Shown here: positions 43,966 to 52,593 of the stretch, piece after piece
How positions within the stretch are numbered: the first letter of the stretch is position 1
How the letters are laid out: each line of letters begins with the position of its first letter
DNA from: Phycisphaerae bacterium
GTDB taxonomy: Bacteria > Planctomycetota > Phycisphaerae > SM23-33
Reading direction: 5' to 3'
Assembly: GCA_021108335.1 (NCBI GenBank)
Contig: JAIORC010000146.1
Coordinates: 1-52,593 of the forward strand
Length of the DNA stretch: 52,593 nt
The notes under the pieces: generated by a model
Databases searched by the model: none
Seen by the model: only the letters and a program-made list of their open reading frames with translations
Told to the model about the DNA's origin: nothing
Translations under genes and position numbers: made by a program

Positions 43966-46137
43966 TTATCTTCTGCCGCCTCGGCTGCCGCCACCTCTTC
44001 GGTCGTTGCCACGGCTGCCGCCTCTACCGCCACTGCTGGGCGGCTGGGGCTTCCAGTCGGGGTCAAGCACCGCTTTGCGGGATACCTTGATCCTGCCGGT
44101 GTCGTCAACGTTGATGACCTTGACATCCATCTCGTCGCCAACCTTGCAGACGTCGTTGGGGTCTTTGACGTAGTCCATCGCCAATTCGCTGACGTGGCAG
44201 AGGCCTTCCTGGCCGGGCAGAATCTCGATAAACGCACCAAAATCGCGAATCGAGACGATCGTGCCGTTGTAGACCTTGCCGACTTCGGCGTCCTCGGTAA
44301 TGCCGCGGATCATTTCGCGGGCAGCCTCGGCACCGTTGTCTTTGCAGGCGATGTAAATCGTACCGTCTTCGTCGATGTCGATGGAAGCGCCGGTCTCGTC
44401 CTGAATCTTGTTGATCATCTTGCCGCCCGGGCCGATCACCTTGCCGATTTTACTCGGATTGATCTTGATGGTAACCATTCTCGGGGCGAACTCGCTCAAC
44501 TCATTCGGCTTGCCGATCGCTTCGTTCATGACGTCGAGAATCTGCATGCGGGCGGTTTTCGCCTGGGCCAGCGTCTCGACGATCCGATCCTGCGGGATAC
44601 CACGGGCCTTCATGTCCAACTGGATGCCGGTGATACCGTTGACGCTGCCGGCTACCTTGAAGTCCATGTCGCCATGGAAATCTTCTTCACCGACGATGTC
44701 AGTCAGCAGGACGTATCGGCCGCTTTCGTCCGAAACCATGCCGACGCTGATACCGGCTACCGGGGCCTTGAGGGGCACGCCGGCGTCCAGCAGTGCAAGC
44801 GTTCCGCCACAGGTGGCAGCCTGGCTGGTCGAGCCGTTGGACTCCATGATGTCGGCGACGATGCGGACGGTGTAAGGCCAATCTTCCGGCGAGGGCATGA
44901 CGGCCTGGAGGCTTTTCTCTGCCAGCACGCCGTGGCCGATTTCGCGGCGGCCCGGGCCTCGCAGCGGACGAATTTCACCGACGCTGAACGGCGGGAAATT
45001 GTAGTGCAGGAAGAAGGGCTTCTTGTATTCGTCATTAAGCCCGTCGATAATAGGCTGATCTCTGGGAGTACCCAGTGTCGCGGTTACCAATGCGGTGGTT
45101 TCGCCGCGGGTGAACAGCGCCGAGCCGTGCGTTCGCGGCAGAACGCCGACCTCGCCGGCGAGCGGGCGAATTTCCTCAGGGCCTCGGCCGTCAAGCCTCG
45201 TGCCGCTGAGAATCAATTCCCGCTGGATAGCACCTTCGAGCTTGTAGAACACTTCCTTGACCTGTGCGGGAGTGTACTGGGGTTCTTCAACGCCTTCGGG
45301 GCAAAGCTCTTCCAACAGCCCGGCGCGGAGTTCCGACAGGGCTTCGTTTCGCTCGACCTTGCCGGGAATCTGCTTAAGCTCACGGATTTTGTCGCCGCAT
45401 TTGTCCTTGACGATCGTCTTAAGCTCTTCCGGCATGACGGTCGGCTCGTAGTTTTTCTTGATATCGCACTGGCTGGCCATTTCGTTGATCAGCTCGACGA
45501 CCTCGGCGGAGGTCTTCTGGGCCAGGGCGACACCTTCGGCGACCACATCTTCGGATACTTCCGAACCAGCCAGTTCGATCATGTTCAGCGCTTCGGCCGG
45601 GCCTGCCACCAGCAAATCCATGCTGCTGTGATTGAGGTCCTCGTGGGTGGGGTTGACGACGTATTCGCCATCGACATAGCCCACGCGGGCAGTGCCGATC
45701 GGCCCATCAAACGGGGCCGGGCTGATTGTCAACGCCGCCGAGGCTCCGATCATCGCCAGGAGATCCGGGTCGTTCTGGTTGTCGGTGCTGAGCACCATGC
45801 ACTGAATCTGCACTTCGTTGCGGAAATCGTACGGAAACAACGGCCTGATCGGCCTGTCGATCATCCGCATGGTCAGAATTTCCTTGGTCGAGGGGCGTCC
45901 CTCGCGTTTGAAAAACCCGCCCGGGATTTTGCCTGCGGAGTACTGTGCCTCCCGGTAATCCACGTACAGCGGGAAGAAATCAATTTCCCTGGTCGGCGGG
46001 GCGGTCAGCACCGTGGTTAGCACGACTGTGTCGCCATACTGCACCAGCACTGCACCGTGGGCCTGCTTGGCCAACTTGCCGGTTTCCAGGATCAGTTTTC
46101 GTCCGTTAATCTCTTTTTCTACTCTTACTACAGTCAT
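43966..46137 (-). CDS. pnp: Polynucleotide phosphorylase
   Basis: Degrades RNA 3' to 5' using phosphate. 723 residues. Two RNase PH domains (first near 10-145, second with GTRLDGRGPEEIRPL), then a KH domain (KIGKVIGPGGKMINKI) and an S1 domain (GKVYNGTIVSIRDFGAFIEI). The last about 25 residues are a Gly/Arg-rich RGG-type tail, which is unusual and may add RNA binding. GAGGAAA precedes the ATG. Confidence 0.97.
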   Translation of the reverse strand: MTVVRVEKEINGRKLILETGKLAKQAHGAVLVQYGDTVVLTTVLTAPPTREIDFFPLYVDYREAQYSAGKIPGGFFKREGRPSTKEILTMRMIDRPIRPLFPYDFRNEVQIQCMVLSTDNQNDPDLLAMIGASAALTISPAPFDGPIGTARVGYVDGEYVVNPTHEDLNHSSMDLLVAGPAEALNMIELAGSEVSEDVVAEGVALAQKTSAEVVELINEMASQCDIKKNYEPTVMPEELKTIVKDKCGDKIRELKQIPGKVERNEALSELRAGLLEELCPEGVEEPQYTPAQVKEVFYKLEGAIQRELILSGTRLDGRGPEEIRPLAGEVGVLPRTHGSALFTRGETTALVTATLGTPRDQPIIDGLNDEYKKPFFLHYNFPPFSVGEIRPLRGPGRREIGHGVLAEKSLQAVMPSPEDWPYTVRIVADIMESNGSTSQAATCGGTLALLDAGVPLKAPVAGISVGMVSDESGRYVLLTDIVGEEDFHGDMDFKVAGSVNGITGIQLDMKARGIPQDRIVETLAQAKTARMQILDVMNEAIGKPNELSEFAPRMVTIKINPSKIGKVIGPGGKMINKIQDETGASIDIDEDGTIYIACKDNGAEAAREMIRGITEDAEVGKVYNGTIVSIRDFGAFIEILPGQEGLCHVSELAMDYVKDPNDVCKVGDEMDVKVINVDDTGRIKVSRKAVLDPDWKPQPPSSGGRGGSRGNDRRGGGSRGGRR

Positions 46138-46161
46138 TTTCTTTTCCTCTTTCCTCTTTGC

Positions 46162-46205
46162 GAGTTCCCTTTGAACTCTACTTTTTGGCGAGTTCCCATG
46201 AACTC
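46162..46205 (-). promoter_or_regulatory. Twin small hairpins in the pnp leader
   Basis: GAGTTCCCTTTGAACTC (46162-46178) and GAGTTCCCATGAACTC (46190-46205) are two tandem inverted repeats with GAGTTC/GAACTC arms, 11 bases apart, directly upstream of the pnp ribosome-binding region. They could be sites for processing or for feedback by PNPase. Confidence 0.45.
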
Positions 46206-46454
46206 CACCATTACGTTTACCTCTAGTCTTACTTCACTATGGTTCTAACTATTGTTCTATGCGTTTACGTCCTACGTCGTTATTTTTATCAAAGATTATC
46301 TGCGATTAAACACTCGGCTGCGAATTTGCCTGAGGCAATGCTCGTGGGCATACCGGCAGCGCATCCAACAGCGATAAACCCACAACAGGCATACGCTGAG
46401 ACTCCAAGCCGACAATATTCGCGGTAATTCATCGCCGTTTTCCGTTACCGGGCG
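46206..46454. other. Rest of the rpsO-pnp spacer
   Basis: AT-rich. I see no gene, strong hairpin or clear promoter in it; the full spacer (46138-46454) is 317 bases. Confidence 0.4.
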
Positions 46455-46724
46455 CTACTTACGCAGACCCAGTTTGGCGATCAAGCTGCGGTATCGTTCC
46501 GGGGCGGTGCGGGAGAGGTATTTCAGCAGGCTGTTTCGCTTGCCGACCATTTTCAGCAGTCCCCGGCGAGAGGCGTGATCTTTTTTGTGCGTCCTGAGGT
46601 GCTCGGCAAGGTGGTTGATCCGGGCAGTCAAAATCGCAACCTGAACCTCCGCCGAGCCTGTGTCGCCCTCGTGAATCTGGTGTTCCGTGATAATCGTTTT
46701 CTTCGTGTCGTCAGTAATCGTCAT
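46455..46724 (-). CDS. rpsO: 30S ribosomal protein S15
   Basis: 89 residues from [24 protein letters not shown], exactly the usual length; continues [22 protein letters not shown] and ends [10 protein letters not shown]. An in-frame extension to 46850 is just leader. AAAGAG precedes the ATG. Followed by pnp as in many bacteria. Confidence 0.97.
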   Translation of the reverse strand: MTITDDTKKTIITEHQIHEGDTGSAEVQVAILTARINHLAEHLRTHKKDHASRRGLLKMVGKRNSLLKYLSRTAPERYRSLIAKLGLRK

Positions 46725-46829
46725 AACTCTTTCACCTGTCGCCGCAGCCGCCGACATCCTGCCGGTAAAGCCGCCGCAACCGTGTTCCTTTCTCTTAGTT
46801 TTGTTCTCTTCTATATTTACAGGCGTCGC

Positions 46830-46857
46830 AGTATACGAGATTCCCCGCAAAATGCAA
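46830..46857 (-). promoter_or_regulatory. rpsO promoter
   Basis: TTGCAT (46857-46852) and TATACT (46835-46830) are 16 bases apart on the minus strand. The leader of about 100 nt contains GGCGGC and GCCGCAGCCGCC-type sequences that could fold, perhaps for S15 autoregulation. Confidence 0.6.
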
Positions 46858-46931
46858 CCCCGTATTGAAGATAAATCGCAGCCGCTGCAATTATCGGAAG
46901 CAATTTCGAAAGGGATGGCTTAACGCGTAGG

Positions 46932-47255
46932 TTATGCGGATTGCTGCGCCCGGTCGTCAAATTGCGTAAGGTGAATATCGCTCTCTGGTAAGTGCGCGAT
47001 CAATTCCAGTTTCCCACCCAATGCCTCGATAATACGCCGAAGCGTGCTGATCTGCATGTCGTTCCGGGACTCCAGCTTCGACAGGCTCGGCTGTTTGATT
47101 CCCAGGGAAACAGCCATGTCTTCTTGCGTCAGGCCGACTTCCTTACGAATTTCCGCCAGAAGCATCTCGGCCATCATCTCCTTCGCACGGGTCTTGGCGC
47201 GTACAACCCGCGACGGCTCCATTTTCGCTTCAAGTTCTCGAAAGTTGCGTGCCAT
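46932..47255 (-). CDS. XRE-family helix-turn-helix regulator, antitoxin-like
   Basis: 107 residues from MARNFRELEAKM. The helix-turn-helix spans about 37-70 (EVGLTQEDMAVSLGIKQPSLSKLESRNDM), and the STLRRIIEALGGKLEL that follows is typical of HigA/HicB-type antitoxins of RelE-like toxins. No toxin gene precedes or follows it, so it is either an orphan or works with the divergent ATPase gene. A perfect palindrome lies within its promoter. Confidence 0.85.
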   Translation of the reverse strand: MARNFRELEAKMEPSRVVRAKTRAKEMMAEMLLAEIRKEVGLTQEDMAVSLGIKQPSLSKLESRNDMQISTLRRIIEALGGKLELIAHLPESDIHLTQFDDRAQQSA

Positions 47256-47275
47256 TAGATTTCCCACATACCCGC

Positions 47276-47303
47276 AATATAGCCTATCGGCTATATTTGT
47301 CAA
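47276..47303 (-). promoter_or_regulatory. Promoter of the XRE gene with overlapping operator palindrome
   Basis: TTGACA (47303-47298) and TATATT (47281-47276) are 16 bases apart. The inverted repeat with arms AATATAGCC and GGCTATATT and a four-base centre (47276-47297) fills the -10 and the spacer exactly. This is the layout of an autorepressor site. Confidence 0.75.
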
Positions 47304-47384
47304 GTGCTGAAAGAAAAAATCCCGCCTGCCCCCTCCAAAAACTGCGTAAAAATTGCTGGAATAGACGTGTACAGGAAATTTTAT

Positions 47385-47421
47385 CCTTGCAAATTGAACA
47401 TTGAATGTTCAAATTGCAAGG
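47385..47421. repeat. 37-base palindrome upstream of the ATPase gene
   Basis: Arms of 18 bases (CCTTGCAAATTGAACATT and its complement, one mismatch) around a single base. It ends 18 bases before the ATPase start codon and would fold over the 5' end of the mRNA. Confidence 0.7.
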
Positions 47422-47439
47422 ACGGAAGGAGTTGGAACC

Positions 47440-48642
47440 ATGATTACCAGGCATCTCGAAGCGACGTTGAAGAAGGCCGCCCGGCAGTATCCCGTGGTTT
47501 CGCTTACCGGCCCACGGCAGTCGGGAAAGACCACGCTTGTCCGCATGGCCTTCGGCAAGCATGAATATGTCTCGCTGGAGAACCCCGAGCAGCGGGCCTT
47601 TGCCCACGAGGATCCGAAGGGATTTCTCGGACAGTTTTCCGGTAAAGTTATTCTTGATGAAGCCCAGCGGGCACCTGATCTATTTTCGTATATCCAGGGA
47701 ATTGTGGACGAACACCAGTCGGCTGGGCAGTTTATCCTGACCGGTTCGCAAAATTTTCTTCTGCTTCATCAGATCAGCCAGACCCTCGCCGGCCGATGTT
47801 CCATGCTGCACCTCCTACCTTTCTCCAGAACGGAATTGGCCGGCAAAAGCATGATGGATGTATCAAAGATCGGATCATCCGTTCCCGGTAAACCCTCAAA
47901 AGCCGGGAGGGAAGACCTCTTCGACATGCTTTTCAAGGGAGGCTATCCTCGCATCCACGACAAGCATCTGGCACCGCAGGACTGGCTGCGTAACTACTAC
48001 CAGGCTTATATCGAGCGGGATGTGCGGGAACTGCTCAACGTGGGGGACATCGAAACTTTCGGAAGATTCGTCCGATTGTGTGCCGGACGCTGCAGCCAGC
48101 TTTTGAACCTGTCATCACTGGCCGGAGACTGCGGTATTTCTCACCGTACCGCCCAACGCTGGCTGGGCGTTCTGGAGGCCAGCTTCCTAATCACGCTTCT
48201 GCGACCGCACCACGGGAACTTCAACAAGCGTCTGGTCAAATCGCCCAAGCTATATTTTCTCGATACCGGCCTGCTGTGCTATCTCTTGCGAATTCGCAGC
48301 CCGGAAGACCTCCGGCTGCACGCTTCACGCGGTGCGGTGTTCGAGTCCTGGGCCATCTCGGAGATTATCAAGAATTATTACCATCGCGGCCTGGAGCCGG
48401 ACGTGTATTTCTGGCGGGATTCCGCCGGGCACGAAGTTGACCTCGTTATCGAGCAGGGCAAGACGCTGATTCCCGTGGAGATCAAGTCGGGCGAAACTTT
48501 CGCTTCCGATTTTCTCAAAGGGTTGGATTATTGGCGAGGATTAGCCGGGCAGGAGAACGCTCCGGCGGCGGTGGTCTACGGCGGCGACACTTCGTATTTT
48601 CGCAAGGACGTCGCGGTAATGTCATGGCGAAACTGGGAGTAG
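47440..48642 (+). CDS. AAA ATPase with DUF4143 C-terminal domain
   Basis: 400 residues from MITRHLEATLKKAARQ. Walker A GPRQSGKTT (24-32), Walker B VILDEAQRAP, then an arginine-finger/sensor region (ILTGSQNFLL). The DUF4143 part at the C-terminus has a nuclease-like core (HEVDLVIEQGKTLIPVEIKSGE) with Asp and Glu-x-Lys residues. The family is widespread and of unsettled function, often in mobile or defence regions. AGGAG lies before the ATG at 47440. It is divergent from the XRE gene. Confidence 0.9.
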   Translation: MITRHLEATLKKAARQYPVVSLTGPRQSGKTTLVRMAFGKHEYVSLENPEQRAFAHEDPKGFLGQFSGKVILDEAQRAPDLFSYIQGIVDEHQSAGQFILTGSQNFLLLHQISQTLAGRCSMLHLLPFSRTELAGKSMMDVSKIGSSVPGKPSKAGREDLFDMLFKGGYPRIHDKHLAPQDWLRNYYQAYIERDVRELLNVGDIETFGRFVRLCAGRCSQLLNLSSLAGDCGISHRTAQRWLGVLEASFLITLLRPHHGNFNKRLVKSPKLYFLDTGLLCYLLRIRSPEDLRLHASRGAVFESWAISEIIKNYYHRGLEPDVYFWRDSAGHEVDLVIEQGKTLIPVEIKSGETFASDFLKGLDYWRGLAGQENAPAAVVYGGDTSYFRKDVAVMSWRNWE

Positions 48643-48715
48643 AGTGTATCGCTTGCCACAGGCGGCATCACCCGGCCCCAAAATCCCAAAACTCGCGTAA
48701 ATTGCCGTAATGGGC

Positions 48716-48744
48716 TTGACCGCCGGGCCGGCGGAGCCTACATT
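48716..48744 (+). promoter_or_regulatory. ndk promoter
   Basis: TTGACC (48716-48721) and TACATT (48739-48744) are exactly 17 bases apart, with a transcript start expected near 48751, about 36 bases before the ATG. Confidence 0.7.
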
Positions 48745-48786
48745 GTCACTGGAAACACACTGGGCCAACATTGGGAGTCGGAAAGC

Positions 48787-49248
48787 ATGCAAAGAACGTT
48801 GGTTGTACTCAAGCCCGATGCCGTACAGCGGCAACTGGTCGGGCGGATTATTCAGCGATTTGAAACCAAGGGGCTGAAGCTGGTCGGCCTGCGGATGGTT
48901 CAGGTTACACCGGCCCAGGCGGGCGAAATGTATCTGCCGCACAAGGACAAGGATTTCTACCAGCCGCTGGTGAAATTCATCACCGCCTCGCCCGTGGTGG
49001 TGATGGTGCTGGAAGGCGTCGGGGCGATCGGCGTCGCCCGCGACATGATGGGCCCGACGTTCGGCCCGGACGCTCCGCCGGGAACCATTCGCGGGGACTT
49101 CGGCATGAGCAGGCGATACAATCTCATCCACGGCTCAGACAGCCCGGAAGCCGCCGCCCGCGAAATCTCGCTGTTCTTCGAAGAAAAAGACCTGCTCGAA
49201 TACGACCTGGTAATCGAGCAGTGGGAATATTCCGAAATCGACCAGTAA
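48787..49248 (+). CDS. ndk: Nucleoside diphosphate kinase
   Basis: Balances NTP/NDP pools. 153 residues, a little longer than usual. The phosphorylated His115 is in RRYNLIHGSDSPEAA; the start RTLVVLKPDAVQR is typical. A cupin gene follows after 12 bases. Confidence 0.96.
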   Translation: MQRTLVVLKPDAVQRQLVGRIIQRFETKGLKLVGLRMVQVTPAQAGEMYLPHKDKDFYQPLVKFITASPVVVMVLEGVGAIGVARDMMGPTFGPDAPPGTIRGDFGMSRRYNLIHGSDSPEAAAREISLFFEEKDLLEYDLVIEQWEYSEIDQ

Positions 49249-49260
49249 AGGAACGCAGTA

Positions 49261-49602
49261 ATGAAGATTGAAGTCGCCGATGCGATAGAGGCGAAAAATG
49301 TGGAGTTGGAAGGTGCCGCCGGGCTGACTATGCGGATGCTGATCGGGCCGGATGAAGGCGCTCCGACTTTTCACATGCGGCAGTTCAGCGTTGTTCCGGG
49401 CGGCCATACTCCGCGACATACGCACGCCTGGGAACACGAGTGCTACATCCTGGCTGGGGCGGGCACGGTTATCACGCCGGACGGCCCAAAGCCCATAAAG
49501 GCTGGCGACTGCATCTACGTCGGGCCGAACGACGACCACCAGTTTCAGAACACCGGCGACGAAGAACTGAAATTCCTCTGCCTCGTGCCGAAACCGTCTT
49601 GA
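49261..49602 (+). CDS. Small single-domain cupin
   Basis: 113 residues, one beta-barrel. Metal-binding motif 1 (GGHTPRHTHAWEHECYILAG) and motif 2 (GPNDDHQFQN) are complete, so it probably binds Fe, Mn or Ni. AAAGGA lies before the ATG and it is likely cotranscribed with ndk. The substrate is unknown. Confidence 0.85.
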   Translation: MKIEVADAIEAKNVELEGAAGLTMRMLIGPDEGAPTFHMRQFSVVPGGHTPRHTHAWEHECYILAGAGTVITPDGPKPIKAGDCIYVGPNDDHQFQNTGDEELKFLCLVPKPS

Positions 49603-49617
49603 GATTCAAAAAGATGG

Positions 49618-49643
49618 TGGCACAGGTTTGTAACCTGTGCCCC
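49618..49643. repeat. Module A palindrome between the cupin and ligA genes
   Basis: Nine-base arms GCACAGGTT/AACCTGTGC around TGT at 49620-49640, about 45 bases before ligA. Confidence 0.88.
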
Positions 49644-49679
49644 GTGCCAGGCCAAATTGTTTCGCGACATTCGGAATAA

Positions 49680-51836
<2,157 letters not shown>

Positions 51837-52046
51837 AACTTGCCACCTGTTATGGTATTGGTCGAAAATAGAAAGGGTGAAACCTTTGGCTGGCTATGAT
51901 TCAGGTTCTTAACAAAACCAGACTCTTGCCCGATTTACGCAGAAGCAGTACATTGGTTCAGTAGAGTAAAATTATTTGTGCTCGTGCGAGAAGTTTGGCA
52001 TATAAAAGCAAGCGAAGGATGTCTTGGCCCGAATAGGAAAAATAGA

Positions 52047-52593
52047 ATGAATTTATCTGCGGCAAACTCAAACCATTTATCTCGCCGTTTCGGTATTGGT
52101 GAATGGTATGGTAAATCCTTTGTGCGGCTGACACCGGAAGAGCGAAAAACCTTAGCGGAAATTGCACTTGGGTGCGATACGAACATTGTGCCGCCTTGCC
52201 CTTTCAAAGACTTGAACAGTAATGAGCCGTGTACAAAAAAAGGGGGTGTTTGCTCTCTACGGCTCTATGAAGATGCCGGCGATGGTTCTGCTGTTGCTGT
52301 TACGGGGGACAATGGTGATTTGCGAACAGTGTGTCCCCATCGATTCAAGCAGGGAAACACTATCTACAAAACGGTTGGGGAATATATTCTTGGCGCTATT
52401 GACCCTCGTATAGTAAGCGAGGTGCGTTTTCTGCAACGCTATCGAGTTGCTTCTTCCGAAAATGCAGGCCGGGAGGACGTCGGCAATATTGACAACGTAC
52501 TTGTCCATCCAACAGAAACAAATCCAATGAGGTGGTGCGCTTTAGAGATTCAGGCAGTATATTTCTCCGGCAAAGCCATGTCTGCATTGTTCC
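52047..52593 (+). CDS. NotI-family type II restriction endonuclease, N-terminal part
   Basis: 182 codons remain open to the right edge. Four cysteines match the metal-binding site of NotI: Cys51 in PPCPFK, Cys62 in EPCTKKGG, Cys69 in GVCSL and Cys96 in TVCPHRF. The catalytic residues of the PD-(D/E)xK core read Asp149 (GNIDNVL) and Glu167-x-Gln169 (CALEIQAVYFSG), the same Glu-x-Gln as in NotI. The frame is open upstream to 51900, so a GTG start at 51978 or 51984 cannot be excluded; the ATG at 52047 has a weak AGGA about nine bases away. The DNA is more AT-rich than its neighbours. No methyltransferase is visible; it may lie beyond the edge. Confidence 0.85.
   Translation, partial: MNLSAANSNHLSRRFGIGEWYGKSFVRLTPEERKTLAEIALGCDTNIVPPCPFKDLNSNEPCTKKGGVCSLRLYEDAGDGSAVAVTGDNGDLRTVCPHRFKQGNTIYKTVGEYILGAIDPRIVSEVRFLQRYRVASSENAGREDVGNIDNVLVHPTETNPMRWCALEIQAVYFSGKAMSALF

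Noticed and set aside
43960..46020. 686-codon plus-strand frame
   Set aside because: Opposite pnp; looks like a chance reading of GC-rich third positions.

Overview
The window looks like a chromosomal stretch of a planctomycete, most likely of the Phycisphaerae type. That reading is inferred from gene content: a PEP-CTERM protein ending in an Arg tail, a MoxR / DUF58 / transglutaminase cluster, a BatA-like membrane protein, a secretin next to a pseudopilin, a fatty-acid cluster in the order rpmF-plsX-fabH-fabD-fabG-acpP-fabF, and many lipoproteins and secreted proteins of unknown role. Coding DNA is fairly GC-rich, and most genes lie on the minus strand. I saw no rRNA, tRNA, CRISPR array or insertion sequence.

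Layout, left to right. (1) 1-3155, minus: a small membrane protein, a GspH-like pseudopilin and a secretin that runs off the left edge. (2) 3587-6436: a TauE/SafE transporter with a tiny coupled membrane protein (minus), then a short unknown protein and a PQQ-propeller lipoprotein (plus). (3) 6618-11880: purH, an ankyrin-repeat exported protein, and a UroD-family methyltransferase-like gene divergent from an AraC regulator. (4) 12058-16506, minus: moxR, DUF58 and transglutaminase genes with overlapping or near-touching ends. (5) 16660-23257: ribE, then the minus-strand fatty acid and phospholipid synthesis cluster. (6) 23498-31919, minus: alaS, a bifunctional-nuclease-domain protein, valS and a citramalate synthase-type gene. 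(7) 32642-38225, minus: tmk-holB, a vapBC toxin-antitoxin pair and topA. (8) 38521-43411: two unknown membrane or secreted proteins, a large BatA/VWA protein and a PEP-CTERM protein with a duplicated domain. (9) 43966-46724, minus: rpsO then pnp, the classical pair. (10) 46932-51836: an XRE regulator divergent from an AAA/DUF4143 ATPase, then ndk, a small cupin and ligA. (11) From 52047 to the right edge: the first 182 codons of a NotI-family restriction endonuclease, in noticeably more AT-rich DNA.

The most striking non-coding feature is a family of short perfect or near-perfect palindromes scattered through the spaces between genes. At least six distinct modules recur, and they combine in mosaics: an AACCTGTGC type, a GGCC type with a TCCC loop, a GGGTGC type, a GGCTTGC type, a CTTCTGC type and a CCCC/GGGG type. 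Some mosaics are accompanied by purine-rich GGGAAC tracts. They cluster at transcription-unit boundaries, one sits inside the fab cluster, and one abuts a start codon. They behave like REP/BIME elements, but no REP-associated transposase is in view.

The core genes serve purine, riboflavin, fatty acid, protein and DNA metabolism. The accessory parts are the toxin-antitoxin pair, the XRE/ATPase pair, the restriction enzyme and the palindrome family.
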